DNA from: Pseudomonadota bacterium
Lineage (GTDB): Bacteria > Pseudomonadota > Alphaproteobacteria > Rhodospirillales > Magnetospirillaceae
NCBI GenBank assembly: GCA_021848545.1
Contig: JAJZUL010000001.1
Location: forward strand, 102,707 to 166,706
Reading direction: 5' to 3'
Length of the DNA: 64,000 bases
Shown here: positions 43,972-54,400 of the stretch, one piece after another
How the letters are laid out: each line of letters begins with the position of its first letter
Numbering within the stretch: position 1 is the stretch's first letter
Position numbers and translations under genes: made by a program
The notes under the pieces: generated by a model
Told to the model about the DNA's origin: nothing
The model's database searches: none
What the model saw: only the letters and a program-made list of their open reading frames with translations

Positions 43972-45141
43972 ATGGCCCGTGGCCCCCGTCCGGTTTCCCG
44001 GCGTGCCCTGCTGACGGCGGCGCCGCTGTTTTTCCTGACAGCGCCGCTCAGCTATTGCGGCAACCGCTACAAGGACATGACGGCGGCGCGGCAGCGCTAT
44101 GCCAAGCGGGGACACGGCCCGGTGGTCATCGGCGCGGTCCAGCAATTGAACGACCGTAGCGGCTTCGTCAACGGCGTCAAAATGGCGGCGGCGGAGATCA
44201 ATGCGGCGGGCGGGTTGCTGGGGCGCCATGTGCTGCTGGACGTCACCAATGACGGGGGCGAACGGCTGGCCGTGGCCCGGCGCAATGCCCGGGACCTGGC
44301 GAGCGACGAAGCCCTGCTGGCGGTGATCAGCTGCGAATCCTCGGCGACCGCCATCGGCACCTCGGTCACCTATCAGTACGAGGACGTCCTGTGCCTGGAG
44401 GTCAGTTCCACCAGTCCCCGTCTGACCGCCCACCACTTCGACATGGTCTTCCGGACCATCCCCAACGACATCCAGAACGCCAAGGCGACCGCCGCCTATA
44501 TGGAGAAGAAGGGCTACCGCAAAACCGTCATCGTCAGCGACCGCTCAGTTTACGGCCTCGGCCTTTCCGAGCTGATGCGGAAAGACCTGGACGACCGCGC
44601 GGTGATGCAAAGAATCTATCTGCCGGATGTTAACACCTTCTGGGAACTGGTCTCCGAGATCAAGGGAAGCGACTTCGATTCCGTTTTCCTGGTCGGCGCG
44701 CCGCGGAGCGCCGCCCACTTGATCAAGGTGATGCGCACCGTCGGCGTCACCGTCCCCATCGTCGGCGGCGACAGCCTGGATTCGCCGCTGGTCTGGAGCA
44801 TCGCGGGAAAGGCGGCCGAGGGGCTGGTGGTGCCGACGGTGTTCGACCGCGAAAGCACCGACCCCCGGGTGGTCCGCTTCGTCACCGATTACCAATCGCT
44901 CTACCTCACGGCGCCCGACACCCGGGCCGCCAAGGGATATGGGGCGTTGAAATTGCTGGCGACGGTGGTGGCCAGCAGCAAACGTCTCGACCCCGAGGCC
45001 GTCGCCGCGGTCATGCGCTTTCGTCAAGGGTGGAAGGGAGCGTTCAGCACCATCTCGTTCGACGCGCAGGGCGACGTCGTCGGACGAAAGATTTATTTCC
45101 AGACGTTGCGGGACGGGATATTCATCCCCATCACCGAATGA
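43972..45141 (+). CDS. Family 6 periplasmic (branched-chain amino acid/amide type) binding protein
   Basis: This 389-residue type I periplasmic-binding-fold protein begins with SRRALLTAAPLFFLTAPLSYC, an export signal that could be Tat-dependent or a lipoprotein signal ending at Cys. Then GPVVIGAVQQLNDRSGFVNG, EINAAGGLLGRHV, FRTIPNDIQNAKATAAYM and VPIVGGDSLDSPL are typical of Peripla_BP_6 (LivJ-like). No LivHMGF permease genes are adjacent; the next gene, 73 bases on, is a DAACS-type transporter. Ligand is unknown. Confidence 0.87.
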   Translation: MARGPRPVSRRALLTAAPLFFLTAPLSYCGNRYKDMTAARQRYAKRGHGPVVIGAVQQLNDRSGFVNGVKMAAAEINAAGGLLGRHVLLDVTNDGGERLAVARRNARDLASDEALLAVISCESSATAIGTSVTYQYEDVLCLEVSSTSPRLTAHHFDMVFRTIPNDIQNAKATAAYMEKKGYRKTVIVSDRSVYGLGLSELMRKDLDDRAVMQRIYLPDVNTFWELVSEIKGSDFDSVFLVGAPRSAAHLIKVMRTVGVTVPIVGGDSLDSPLVWSIAGKAAEGLVVPTVFDRESTDPRVVRFVTDYQSLYLTAPDTRAAKGYGALKLLATVVASSKRLDPEAVAAVMRFRQGWKGAFSTISFDAQGDVVGRKIYFQTLRDGIFIPITE

Positions 45142-45214
45142 GCCGGACCGCCGGAGGGATGGCGAGGCTGCCCCGCCCCATCGCCACCGGTTTCATCCAG
45201 CAAAAGGACGCATC

Positions 45215-46561
45215 ATGAGCGACGGATGGGTGGCGGCTTTGGTTAAGGCGGCGTCGCGCCCATGGGTGGTGGCGATGGCGCTGGCGATCGGGGTGGGCGT
45301 CGGCAGCCTCAGTCCGCGCGTCGCCACCCTGATTTCGCCGTTCGGCACTCTCTATTTGTCCCTGCTGAAGATGCTGGTGCTGCCGTTCATGGTGTCGGCC
45401 ATCACCGTCAGCCTGGCCCGGCTGCTGCAACAAGGCGGCGGCGGACGTCAGGTCGCCCGAATCATGGGCGCCTTCGTGGCGGCGATGGCTCTGACGGCCC
45501 TGGTCGGCGTCGGCGCCGGGACCAGCGCCGCGCCGGGCGCCGATCTGGGCGCCAACACCCTGGCCTCTCTGGGTCGGCTGGTCAGTTCCTCGAACTCCGC
45601 TTTCATCAACGATATCAGGGTCAATCTGACGGGAGCGTCGCAGCGGCCCGACACCGCCGCGACGGTCGATAGCGCGCTCCAAAAAGTGATCCCGGAAAAC
45701 ATCTTCCAGGCGCTGGGGATGGGGGACAATCTGAAGGTCGTGGTGTTCTCGCTGCTGTTCGGCCTAGCGGTCGGCGCCACGCCGCGCGCCCATGCCGCCT
45801 CGCTGTCCATGGTCCTGGAAACCGTCTTTTTGTCCTGTCAGCGCATGCTGCGGATGATCAATATCCTGTTGCCCCTGGGGCTTTGCGCGATGGTGGCCGA
45901 TCTGACGGCCAAGTTCGGGCATTCCGGCGGCGTGGGGCCATTGCAGGCGATGGTGAAATTCCTGGGCACCCAGTTGGCGGGGGCGGTCATCGTCTTCCTG
46001 ATGTCGGCCCTGACGGTGGCCCGGCGTAGCGGCACCGGCCTGTGGCGCGGTCTGGCGATGGTGCAGGAGCCAACGGTGATGGCCTTCTGCTCGCGCAACA
46101 GCATCGCCTGCATCCCCTCGGTCATCGACACCATGTCGAACAAGCTGGGAATGCGGCGGAGCGATCTCGAACTGGTGGTGCCGCTGGGGATCACGCTCTG
46201 CCGCATCGGGCCGGTGCTGTATTACGCCATCGCCACCCTGTTCATCGCGCAGCTCTACCAGGTTCACCTGGGCCTGCCGCAGCTCGGATTCGTGCTTTTC
46301 GGTTCGATCATAACCGGGGTGGCGTCCAGCGGCAGCACCGGCCCGATGACCATCGCCCTGCTAGCGGTCGTCTGCGGGCCTTTGGGACTGCCGATCCAGG
46401 CCGCCCTGGCGTTGTTCATCGCCATCGACCCGATCATCGACGCTTGGCGCACCGTGCTGACCGTCCATACCACCTGCGCCATCTCGACGGTGGTCTGCGG
46501 CCGCGACCTTCCCCTCGGCCCGGCGCCCGTTCAGATGGCCCGTCCGCAGGCCGGGCAATAG
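45215..46561 (+). CDS. Divergent DAACS-fold transporter, paralogue 3
   Basis: This 448-residue protein is related to the two at 34152-36808. It keeps LVLPFMVSAITVSLARLL, HP1-like CSRNSIACIPSVIDTM, TM7 VPLGITLCRIGPVLYYAIATLFIA and the TM8 region IDPIIDAWRTVLTVHTTC. As in the other copies, the NMDGT sodium motif is CRIGP here (about 329-333), and the TM8 sodium-site aspartate is missing, but the aspartate/arginine pair DAWR remains. It follows a periplasmic binding protein of a different family than paralogues 1 and 2. Its 3' end overlaps the convergent small gene by 31 bases. Confidence 0.88.
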   Translation: MSDGWVAALVKAASRPWVVAMALAIGVGVGSLSPRVATLISPFGTLYLSLLKMLVLPFMVSAITVSLARLLQQGGGGRQVARIMGAFVAAMALTALVGVGAGTSAAPGADLGANTLASLGRLVSSSNSAFINDIRVNLTGASQRPDTAATVDSALQKVIPENIFQALGMGDNLKVVVFSLLFGLAVGATPRAHAASLSMVLETVFLSCQRMLRMINILLPLGLCAMVADLTAKFGHSGGVGPLQAMVKFLGTQLAGAVIVFLMSALTVARRSGTGLWRGLAMVQEPTVMAFCSRNSIACIPSVIDTMSNKLGMRRSDLELVVPLGITLCRIGPVLYYAIATLFIAQLYQVHLGLPQLGFVLFGSIITGVASSGSTGPMTIALLAVVCGPLGLPIQAALALFIAIDPIIDAWRTVLTVHTTCAISTVVCGRDLPLGPAPVQMARPQAGQ

Positions 46562-46791
46562 CGCATCCCGGCCATCTCGGCGTTCTCTTTCTTGCAGACC
46601 TTGCACACCTTCACCCGCAAGCTGCGAACGGGGGATTGATCGATGCGGCTGACCAGCAGGAACACCAGGGTAATAATCGGCGTGAACAGGACGGCCAGCA
46701 GAAAATAGCCGAAAACCCCGATTCGCCGTCCCCGTCCGAGCAGGGCGACGGTCAAGCAGAGCAGCAGATACCCCGCAACCATTATGGGCAT
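46531..46791 (-). CDS. Small membrane protein with C-terminal zinc ribbon
   Basis: This 86-residue product has two hydrophobic helices (MVAGYLLLCLTVALL and GYFLLAVLFTPIITLVFLLV). They are followed by a zinc-ribbon-like CKVCKKENAEMAGMRYCPAC motif near the C-terminus. The ATG at 46791 follows GAGGGTGC. The gene converges on and overlaps the end of the DAACS gene by 31 bases. Function unknown; the arrangement is common in small bacterial membrane proteins with rubredoxin-like ends. Confidence 0.72.
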   Translation of the reverse strand: MPIMVAGYLLLCLTVALLGRGRRIGVFGYFLLAVLFTPIITLVFLLVSRIDQSPVRSLRVKVCKVCKKENAEMAGMRYCPACGRAI

Positions 46792-47210
46792 GACCGCACC
46801 CTCAACCGGCTGATGTCTCGACCCTGAAAAAGCCCTATATATCAATCGCCTAATCAGCGATTACGGCCCCTCCACCGAGTCATATAACCACACTCATGAA
46901 GCGCGTGTAAAGCTTTGGGGCGGCCATCGCCACTGTTTGCGCCCAACCCGCCACGCCGCCATCTTCGCCAGGCCGGCCCATTCTCCGCCCGCCGCCTCCG
47001 GGAAGAGGCCGGTTCGGGGAGAAAACGGTTGACCGGCTTCAGGTTTTGAATTGTTTTTACGATATTCACCTGTTGCGCTCGGGTCGCGCGCCTCGGTGCA
47101 TGGAGCCCCGGCCATCCCGTGCGACCGCCTGGGTTGATAACGCGGTGGCGGCTTCAGAATTATTCGCGTAAATATTGTACCCGGTTTTCAAGGGCAGCGC
47201 GGGGGATCAC
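46792..47210. other. Intergenic region before the PKS cluster
   Basis: No gene is supported across about 420 bases. AT-rich words at 46835-46870 and 47150-47185 may hold promoters, the second for the amidohydrolase and the PKS genes downstream. No hairpin terminator was recognised. Confidence 0.4.
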
Positions 47211-48365
47211 ATGCTTGACACAAGCCGCTTTCACGGACGGATGCTTGATGTTGATATGCATATCCAGCCCTCGCCGGAAACCTATGAAATCGCCGCCGGC
47301 GAAGTCGGCCGGGACTTCGCCGCGACGTTGCGCCAGATGCGCGCAAGCGCTCCCGGCGAGCAGCAGCGACGCATCGCCCAACTGATGGAACCGGAGACCG
47401 GGGACTATACCGACGAGACGGTATGGACCCTCAAAGGGGCGGTCGCCCCCGGCGCCTTCACCGCCGACGGCCGCCTCAAGACCATGGACCACATGGGGGT
47501 CGCCCGGGCGCTGATCATGTCCGACCCGCTGGTGATGGCCACCAGCTTCGCCGAGGGCGAGGTGGCGCTTCGGACCATGCGCCATTGGAACCGCTTCATC
47601 CTCGATTACATCCGCCACGACCCCGACCGTTTACGGGCCGCCGCCCTGCTCAACACCCATGACGTGGGCGAAGCCATCGCCGAGGCGCAGGCGATGGTGA
47701 AGGCCGGCTGCCGAGCCTTCGCCATCTCCAGTTCGGTTCCGCCGGGCAAGGCGTCGCCGGCCCACGACGCGATGGACCCGCTCTGGCGCCTGCTGGAGGA
47801 AGCCGATGCCGCCATACTGCTCCATGCCGGCGGCGAGGCGGGGTTCCTGGCCAGCTACGACTGGGCCAAGGGGGTCGAACATCTCAGTTTCAGACCGACC
47901 GACATCGCCTCCGAATGCGAACAGATCAACATATACACCTTCTCGACCCTGCCCTACGCGGCTCAGAACTTCCTGACCACCCTGATTCTCGGGGGTGTTT
48001 TCGAGCGCTTCCCCCGGTTGCGCCTGGGCATGGCCGAACTGGGCGCCGGTTGGCTAGGGCCGCTGGCCGAACGCCTGGACCAGATCGCCACCATCTATCA
48101 CCGGCGCCTGTCGCCGGTCCTGTCCCTGAAGCCGTCGGACTATATCGCCCGCGGTGTGCGGGTCTCGCCTTACCGGTTCGAGCCGGTGGCCGATTACGTC
48201 GAGCGTTTCGGCCTGGGCCAATGCTACTGCTATTCCAGCGATTTCCCCCATCCCGAGGGGGGAACCGCCCCGCTCCGGGAATATGCCGGCCATATCGAGC
48301 GGTTGGGCGGGGATTACGCCGAGCAGTTCTTCATCCATAACGGCGCCTGGCTGCTTCCGGCCTGA
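47211..48365 (+). CDS. Amidohydrolase-2 family metal-dependent hydrolase
   Basis: This 384-residue TIM-barrel protein of the COG2159 amidohydrolase family begins MLDTSRFHGRMLDVDMHIQP. Family signs are the DMH in strand 1, an ILLHAGGE segment, the FERFPRLRLGMAELGAGWLGPL helix and the terminal SSDFPHPEGG with the catalytic aspartate. The first-strand HxH motif is reduced to one histidine (VDMH). Relatives act as decarboxylases or hydrolases. It precedes the PKS gene by 64 bases on the same strand, so it probably belongs to the biosynthetic cluster and could prepare or trim a precursor. The start is ATG 47211; an upstream frame from 47175 is weaker. Confidence 0.82.
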   Translation: MLDTSRFHGRMLDVDMHIQPSPETYEIAAGEVGRDFAATLRQMRASAPGEQQRRIAQLMEPETGDYTDETVWTLKGAVAPGAFTADGRLKTMDHMGVARALIMSDPLVMATSFAEGEVALRTMRHWNRFILDYIRHDPDRLRAAALLNTHDVGEAIAEAQAMVKAGCRAFAISSSVPPGKASPAHDAMDPLWRLLEEADAAILLHAGGEAGFLASYDWAKGVEHLSFRPTDIASECEQINIYTFSTLPYAAQNFLTTLILGGVFERFPRLRLGMAELGAGWLGPLAERLDQIATIYHRRLSPVLSLKPSDYIARGVRVSPYRFEPVADYVERFGLGQCYCYSSDFPHPEGGTAPLREYAGHIERLGGDYAEQFFIHNGAWLLPA

Positions 48366-48429
48366 CCCTCCGCTCGTCGCCGCGGCTTAACCGCACCGCC
48401 CCAACTCCCCGACAAGGACCCAGCCCGGG

Positions 48430-51400
48430 ATGCACGAGACTTGCGAAGACGGCACCGGAATTGAGGAAGCGGGCGACGAGGCCCTGGCGACGGCCGACGC
48501 GATTTTGAGTGACCCTTCGGTCCGCGAATGCGTGATCACCGAACGGCGGACCCGGTCGGGCGGCCTGGACCGCATCGCCTATGTGGTGGTCGACGAGCCC
48601 GATGGGTTCGACATACTCCGCCCCCAGCTGAGCGCGCTGGCCGCCGCCCGCGTCGCCGCCTTCGTCCCCGTCCGTCGCATTCCGGCGACCGCCGCGGGCG
48701 CGCCCGATCTCGCCGCTCTCGCCGACCTGCCGGTCTGGTCCGACGATTCCCTGGCGGCCTGGGAGGACTCCGTCGCCGGCTGCGACGGCATCGACCGGGT
48801 CGCCTGCATCGCCGCGCCGGACGAGGCGGGACCGCGCCACCTCCATGTCGGCCGGCTACTGCGCGATCTGCTGCCCGCCGCCCCGACGCGGCCGAAGACC
48901 GACGTTCCGGCCGCCATCCGCACCGCTGACACCGGCACGGCGCCGCCCGCCCTTTGCCATGGCGGCCCCCTGCCGGAGGAGCCGGACGGGCCGGCCACCC
49001 TGCCCGACCTTTTGCGCCGCGCGCCGGCCGACACCGCCATCATCCATGTCGCCGCCGACGGGACGGAACGGGCCAGCACCTACGGCGCGCTGCTGGAAGC
49101 CGCGCAACGGGTGCTCGGCCGGCTGCGCCGAAGCGGCCTGGACGCCGGCGACACGGTCATTTTGCAACTGGAGCGCACCGAGGACATCCTCCACGCCTTC
49201 TGGGCCTGCATGCTGGGGGGCATCCGTCCGGTCATCACCTCGGTTCCCGTCGCCTACGACACCGACAGCCGCAGCCTCGACCATCTCAAGCATGTCTGGG
49301 CGCTGCTGGACCGGCCGCCGATTTTGGCCGCCGACAGCCGGGTCGAGGCCATCCGCCATTCCGCCCTGGGCGAAGGAAAGGTGGCCGCCATCGAGGATCT
49401 GCGCGACGGGCCGCCGGATCCGGTGGCGCACCAATCGGCCCCCGACGACATCGCCTTCTTCACCCTGTCCTCGGGCAGCACCGGCCTGCCCAAGGCGGTA
49501 ACCATCACCCACCGCAACGTTCTGGCCCGCGCCCGCGGCGTGAATCTGTTGTGCGGCCACGATGCCGCGGACGTGATCCTCAACTGGCTGCCCTTCGACC
49601 ATATCGGCAGCATTTCCGACTGGCACATACGCTGCGTCGCCCTGGGCTGCCGGCTGGTCTATGCCCCCAAGGAGCTGGTTCTGGGCCGACCCTTGCGCTG
49701 GCTGGACCTGATCCATCGCCACCGCATCACCCACAGTTGGGCGCCCAATTTCGCCTATTCCCTGGTGACCGCCGCGCTCAAGACCGAGCGCCCCGGCGAT
49801 TGGGACCTGTCCTGCGTCAGAGGGCTGCTGACCGCCGGCGAAATGATCACCGAGACCGCGACCCGCGACTTCCTGGGCGGGCTTGCACCTTACGGCCTCG
49901 CCCCCTCGGTGCTGCGGACCGCCTTCGGCATGGCCGAAATGGGCTCGGGCACCACCTATCATCTGCCCCGCCCCGGCCGCAGCCTGACCTTTCACCACAT
50001 CGCCAGGGATTCCCTGGGCGGCGCCCTCAGGGTCGCCGATGCTGACGACGATACCGCCGTCTCCTTCGCCAGCCTGGGCGCCGTCATCCCAGGCATGTCG
50101 GTGCGCATCGTCGATGACCGCCAGCAGGTGGTGCCGGAAGGAATCGCCGGTTACGTCCATTTCAGCGGCGCCGCCGTGTCACCCGGCTATTACCGCACCC
50201 CCGAGGCCAACGCGGTGTTCCTCGCCGACGGCTGGTTCGACACCGGCGATGTCGGCTTCATCCGCGACCGGGAATTGGTGCTGACCGGGCGGGCTGACGC
50301 CGGCATCATCATCAACGGCGCCAATTTCTATAACAACGAGATCGAATCGGCGGTGGAGCAAGTGGACGGCATTACCGCCTCGTTCACCGCCGCCTGCGCC
50401 GTGCGCGACACCATGGACGACGCGCAGAAGCTGGCAGTGTTCTTTCACACACCGCTGACCGGCGACGCCGTTCTTCCCCCGCTGCTGCGCGCCATCCAGA
50501 CGCGTCTGGCCAAGCAGCTCGGCATCAAGGCCGATTACCTGATCCCGGTGGATCAAGAGACCATCCCCAAGACCGCCATCGGCAAAATTCAGCACAAACG
50601 GCTGATCCGCCAGTTCCAGGAGGGCGCCTTCGCCGCCGTCGTCGAGCGGGTGGACCTGCTGACCGGCAACGAACGCACCCTGCCCAACCGCTTTCACCGC
50701 CGGGTCTGGCTGCGCAAGGAGCCGGTCAACCGCCCGCAGCCCCCGGACGGGCTCTGGCTGGTGGTTCTCGACCGGCCGGGCCATGGCGTCCGGCTCGAAG
50801 CCGCCCTGACCCGGGCCGGCCTGTCCTGCGTAACCGTTTCCGCCGATGCCGATCCCCGTGACGTCATCGGCCAACTGGCGGGACGGCGGCTCGACACCAT
50901 CGTGCATCTGGCCGCCACCGAGCCCGGATACCGGGCCGAGGGCGCCATTGTCGAACTGGTCCGGGCCTTGGCGGCGACGGCGCCGTCCCGGCCGGTGCGG
51001 CTGATGGCGGTGTCCAGCCAGGCCCTGGCGATCGGGCCCGACGAAGCGACCATTCCCGGCAAGGCCGCGTTGTCCGGCCTTCTGGCCGCCTTCACCCGCG
51101 CCCTGCCCTGGCTGGACTGCCGGCATATCGATTGTCCGGACGGATGGAGCGAAGCGGCGGTCGCCCTTCTCGCCCGCGAGGTGCGCATCCCGTCCGCCGA
51201 CGACGAAATCGCCTTGCGCGACGGCCAACGCTGGATCCCGGCCTTGACGCGGATGGCGGTCGCCGCCGAGGCCGAGCGCGCCGGCTGGCGCAATCCGTTC
51301 AAGCGCAACGGCACCTACGTCATCGCCAACGGCCTGGACGGATTGGGTCCCTATCTGGCGGAATTCCTGCTCGGCCGCTTCCAGGCCCGGCTGTTGCTGC

Positions 51401-54400
51401 TGGGCGCGGCGGATGGGGACGAGGCCGGACGGACGGCGCTTTTGCGCCGCCTCGGCACCCTGGGCGGCACCTGCGACTTCGCCGCGATTCCCGCCGGCGC
51501 CCCCGATGGGGTGCGCGAAACGGTGGAATCCGTGGCGGCCGCCTGGGGTGGCACGGTGGACGGAATCATTCACCTGCCGGCCGACCGGCCCACCCAGGTC
51601 CTGGAGGCGCTGTCCTCGGCCGCCCTGACCGCCGCCCTCGACGAAGAGGCCGCCGTTCTTCACGCCCTGTCCCTGCTGGCGCGGGAACGGCGGGACTGCC
51701 CCCTGATGGTGGTCTCGCCGATCATTGCCGGCGGCGGCAACGCGCAGGATGCCGGCCGGCCGATCATGGCAGCCATCGCCGCCCTCCACCAATCCCTGGT
51801 GACGGAATTGGCTCGCGAAGGCGTGCCCCTTTTGTCGTGCGGCCTCGCCACCCTGACCGCGGCGAATCCGGCCGAAGGGGAGCGCGCGCTCGCCGCCCTT
51901 CTGGTGGGGCTGCGGCTGGGCCGCGCCCGGCCGCTGATCGGCGCCGCTGACGGCGACCCCGCGATCGGCCGTCATCTGGCCGACGCCTCCCCGGCCCTGG
52001 AGATCCCCACTGCCTTCTACGCCGCCGACCATTTGGCGACGCCCGAGGACCTGGGCCTGCCCGCTTTCGTCGATACCTATGGCGAACAGGCGCGCTGCCG
52101 TTTCGTGCAGATGCGCGAACCCGAGACGGCGGCCGCCGAACAGATGGAGCTATGGCCGTCAGTAGCGGAATATTTCGTCTATGATGATCTGATCTATTAC
52201 GCCCTGGCCAATGACGAGCGCCGCAACCGGAAATACGTCGCGGCGCTGGAGCGCACGGTCAAGGACAAGGTGGTGGTCGATATCGGCACCGGAAAGGAGG
52301 CGATCCTGGCCCGCCTGGCCCTGGCGGCCGGAGCGCGCAAGGTCTATGCCGTCGAGAAGGGGGACGAGGCTTACGCCCTGGCCGCAGCCCATGTCGCCCG
52401 GCTGGGCCTGGACGACCGTATTTCCATCATCCACGGCGAAGCGGGCGCGGTTTCCCTGCCCGAACCGGCGGACGTGTGCGTTTCCGAGATCGTCGGTCCC
52501 ATCGGCGGCTGCGAGGGCGCGGCGGTCATCATCAACGATTGCCATCGCCTGCTGCGGCCGGACGGCATCATGATCCCGACCCGCAGCGTCACCGTGATCG
52601 CCGCCGCCACCCTCCCCGACGAGCTGCGCCTGCGGCCGGGCTTCCATCGCGTGCCCGCGTCCTATACCGAAAAGATCTTCGCCGAAATCGGCCACCCCTT
52701 CGATCTGCGGATCTGCGTCAAGAAATTCCCGGCCGAGAACCTGCTGTCGCCGGAGGGGGTGTTCGAGTATCTCGATTTCAGCCGGCCGATCGCGCCGGAG
52801 GAAAGCCATGCCATCCTTTTGCCGATCGACCGGAAAGCGCGCCTCGACGGGTTCCTGGTGTGGCTCAAGCTGCACACCATCGATGGCGAGGTGATCGACA
52901 TCCTGGAGCACGAATATAGCTGGCTGCCGGTCTATATGCCGGTCTTCGAACCGGGGATCGAGGTCGAGCCGGGCGACCGCATCAAGGCGACGGTCACCCG
53001 CAGCCTGTGCGACAACGGCTTCAATCCCGATTACGTCATCGACGGCGCGCTGATCCGCGCCGACGGCACGCGCATCCCCTTCACCCATGCCTCCTATCAC
53101 CACAGGCCGCAATCCCGGCCTCACCCCTTCTACGAGCGCCTGTTCCGCGACGATCCCTATGGCCGCCTGCCCTCGTGCCGGCCCGGCACGCCGCTGCATT
53201 ACCTGCCCGAACTGCCTGTGACCGCCACCGGGCGGATCGATCGCCTCCGTCTGGCCGCCCGGGCCGCGGGCGACGGGCGGAGCGGCGGCGGCCAGGGGGG
53301 TCCTGCCTCGGACGTGGAAAAGCGCATCGCCGAGGTCTGGCGGGACATTCTGGGCGTGTCCGAGGTCGGGCTGGACGACAGTTTCTTCGAACTGGGCGGG
53401 CATTCGCTGCTGCTGGTACAGGCCCATAACCGGCTGGTCGATCTGTTCGGCCCCCAGGTTCCCCTGGTCGATCTGTTCAAATATCCGACGGTCCGGTCGC
53501 TGGCGGCGGTGCTGGCCGATGGCGGCGCCCCGGCCGACACCGCGCGGCGCGGAACCGCGCGGGCGCAGGTGCGCGCCCGGGTAAATGGCGCCGAGGACGG
53601 GCGCGCCATCGCCGTGATCGGCCTGTCCTGCCGTTTTCCCGGCGCCGACGATCCCGAGACCTTCTGGCGCAATCTGGCCTCGGGAACCGAATCCATCGCC
53701 TTTTTCAGCGACGAGGAGGTGCTGGCCTCGGGCATCGATCCGGCGCTGGTGCGCAACCCCGCCTATGTCAAAGCCAGCCCGATCCTGTCCGACGTCGAAT
53801 CCTTCGATGCCGAATTCTTCGGCTACGGGGCGGCGGAAGCGGCGCTGATGGACCCCCAGCAGCGGCTGCTGCTGGAGTGCGGATGGGAAGCGCTGGAGAA
53901 CGCCGGCTACGACCCGTTCAGCTATCCCGGCGATATCGCCGTCTATGCCGGCGCCAGCATGAACACCTATCTGCTCAACAACGTCCATCCCAACCGCGAC
54001 GCCCTCGACGCGCTGGACAGCCTGGAGGTGACCACGCTGGATTCCATGGGCGGTTTCCAGCTGATGGTCGCCAACGACAAGGATTATCTGCCGACCCGCC
54101 TGTCCTACAAACTCAATCTCCGCGGCCCCAGCCTCAATGTCCAGACGGCCTGTTCCACCGGTCTGGTGGTGATCCATCTCGGCTGTCAGGCCCTGCTCGC
54201 CGGCGAGGCCGACATGGTGCTGGCCGCCGGCTCGGCGGTGCAGATTCCCCACCGCGCCGGCCATCTGTACCAGGACGGCATGATTGTGTCGCCCGACGGC
54301 CATTGCCGCGCCTTCGACGCCGAGGCCAAGGGCACCGTGTTCGGCAGCGGCGTCGGCGTGGTGCTGCTCAAGCGGCTCGACGACGCGCTGCGCGACGGCG

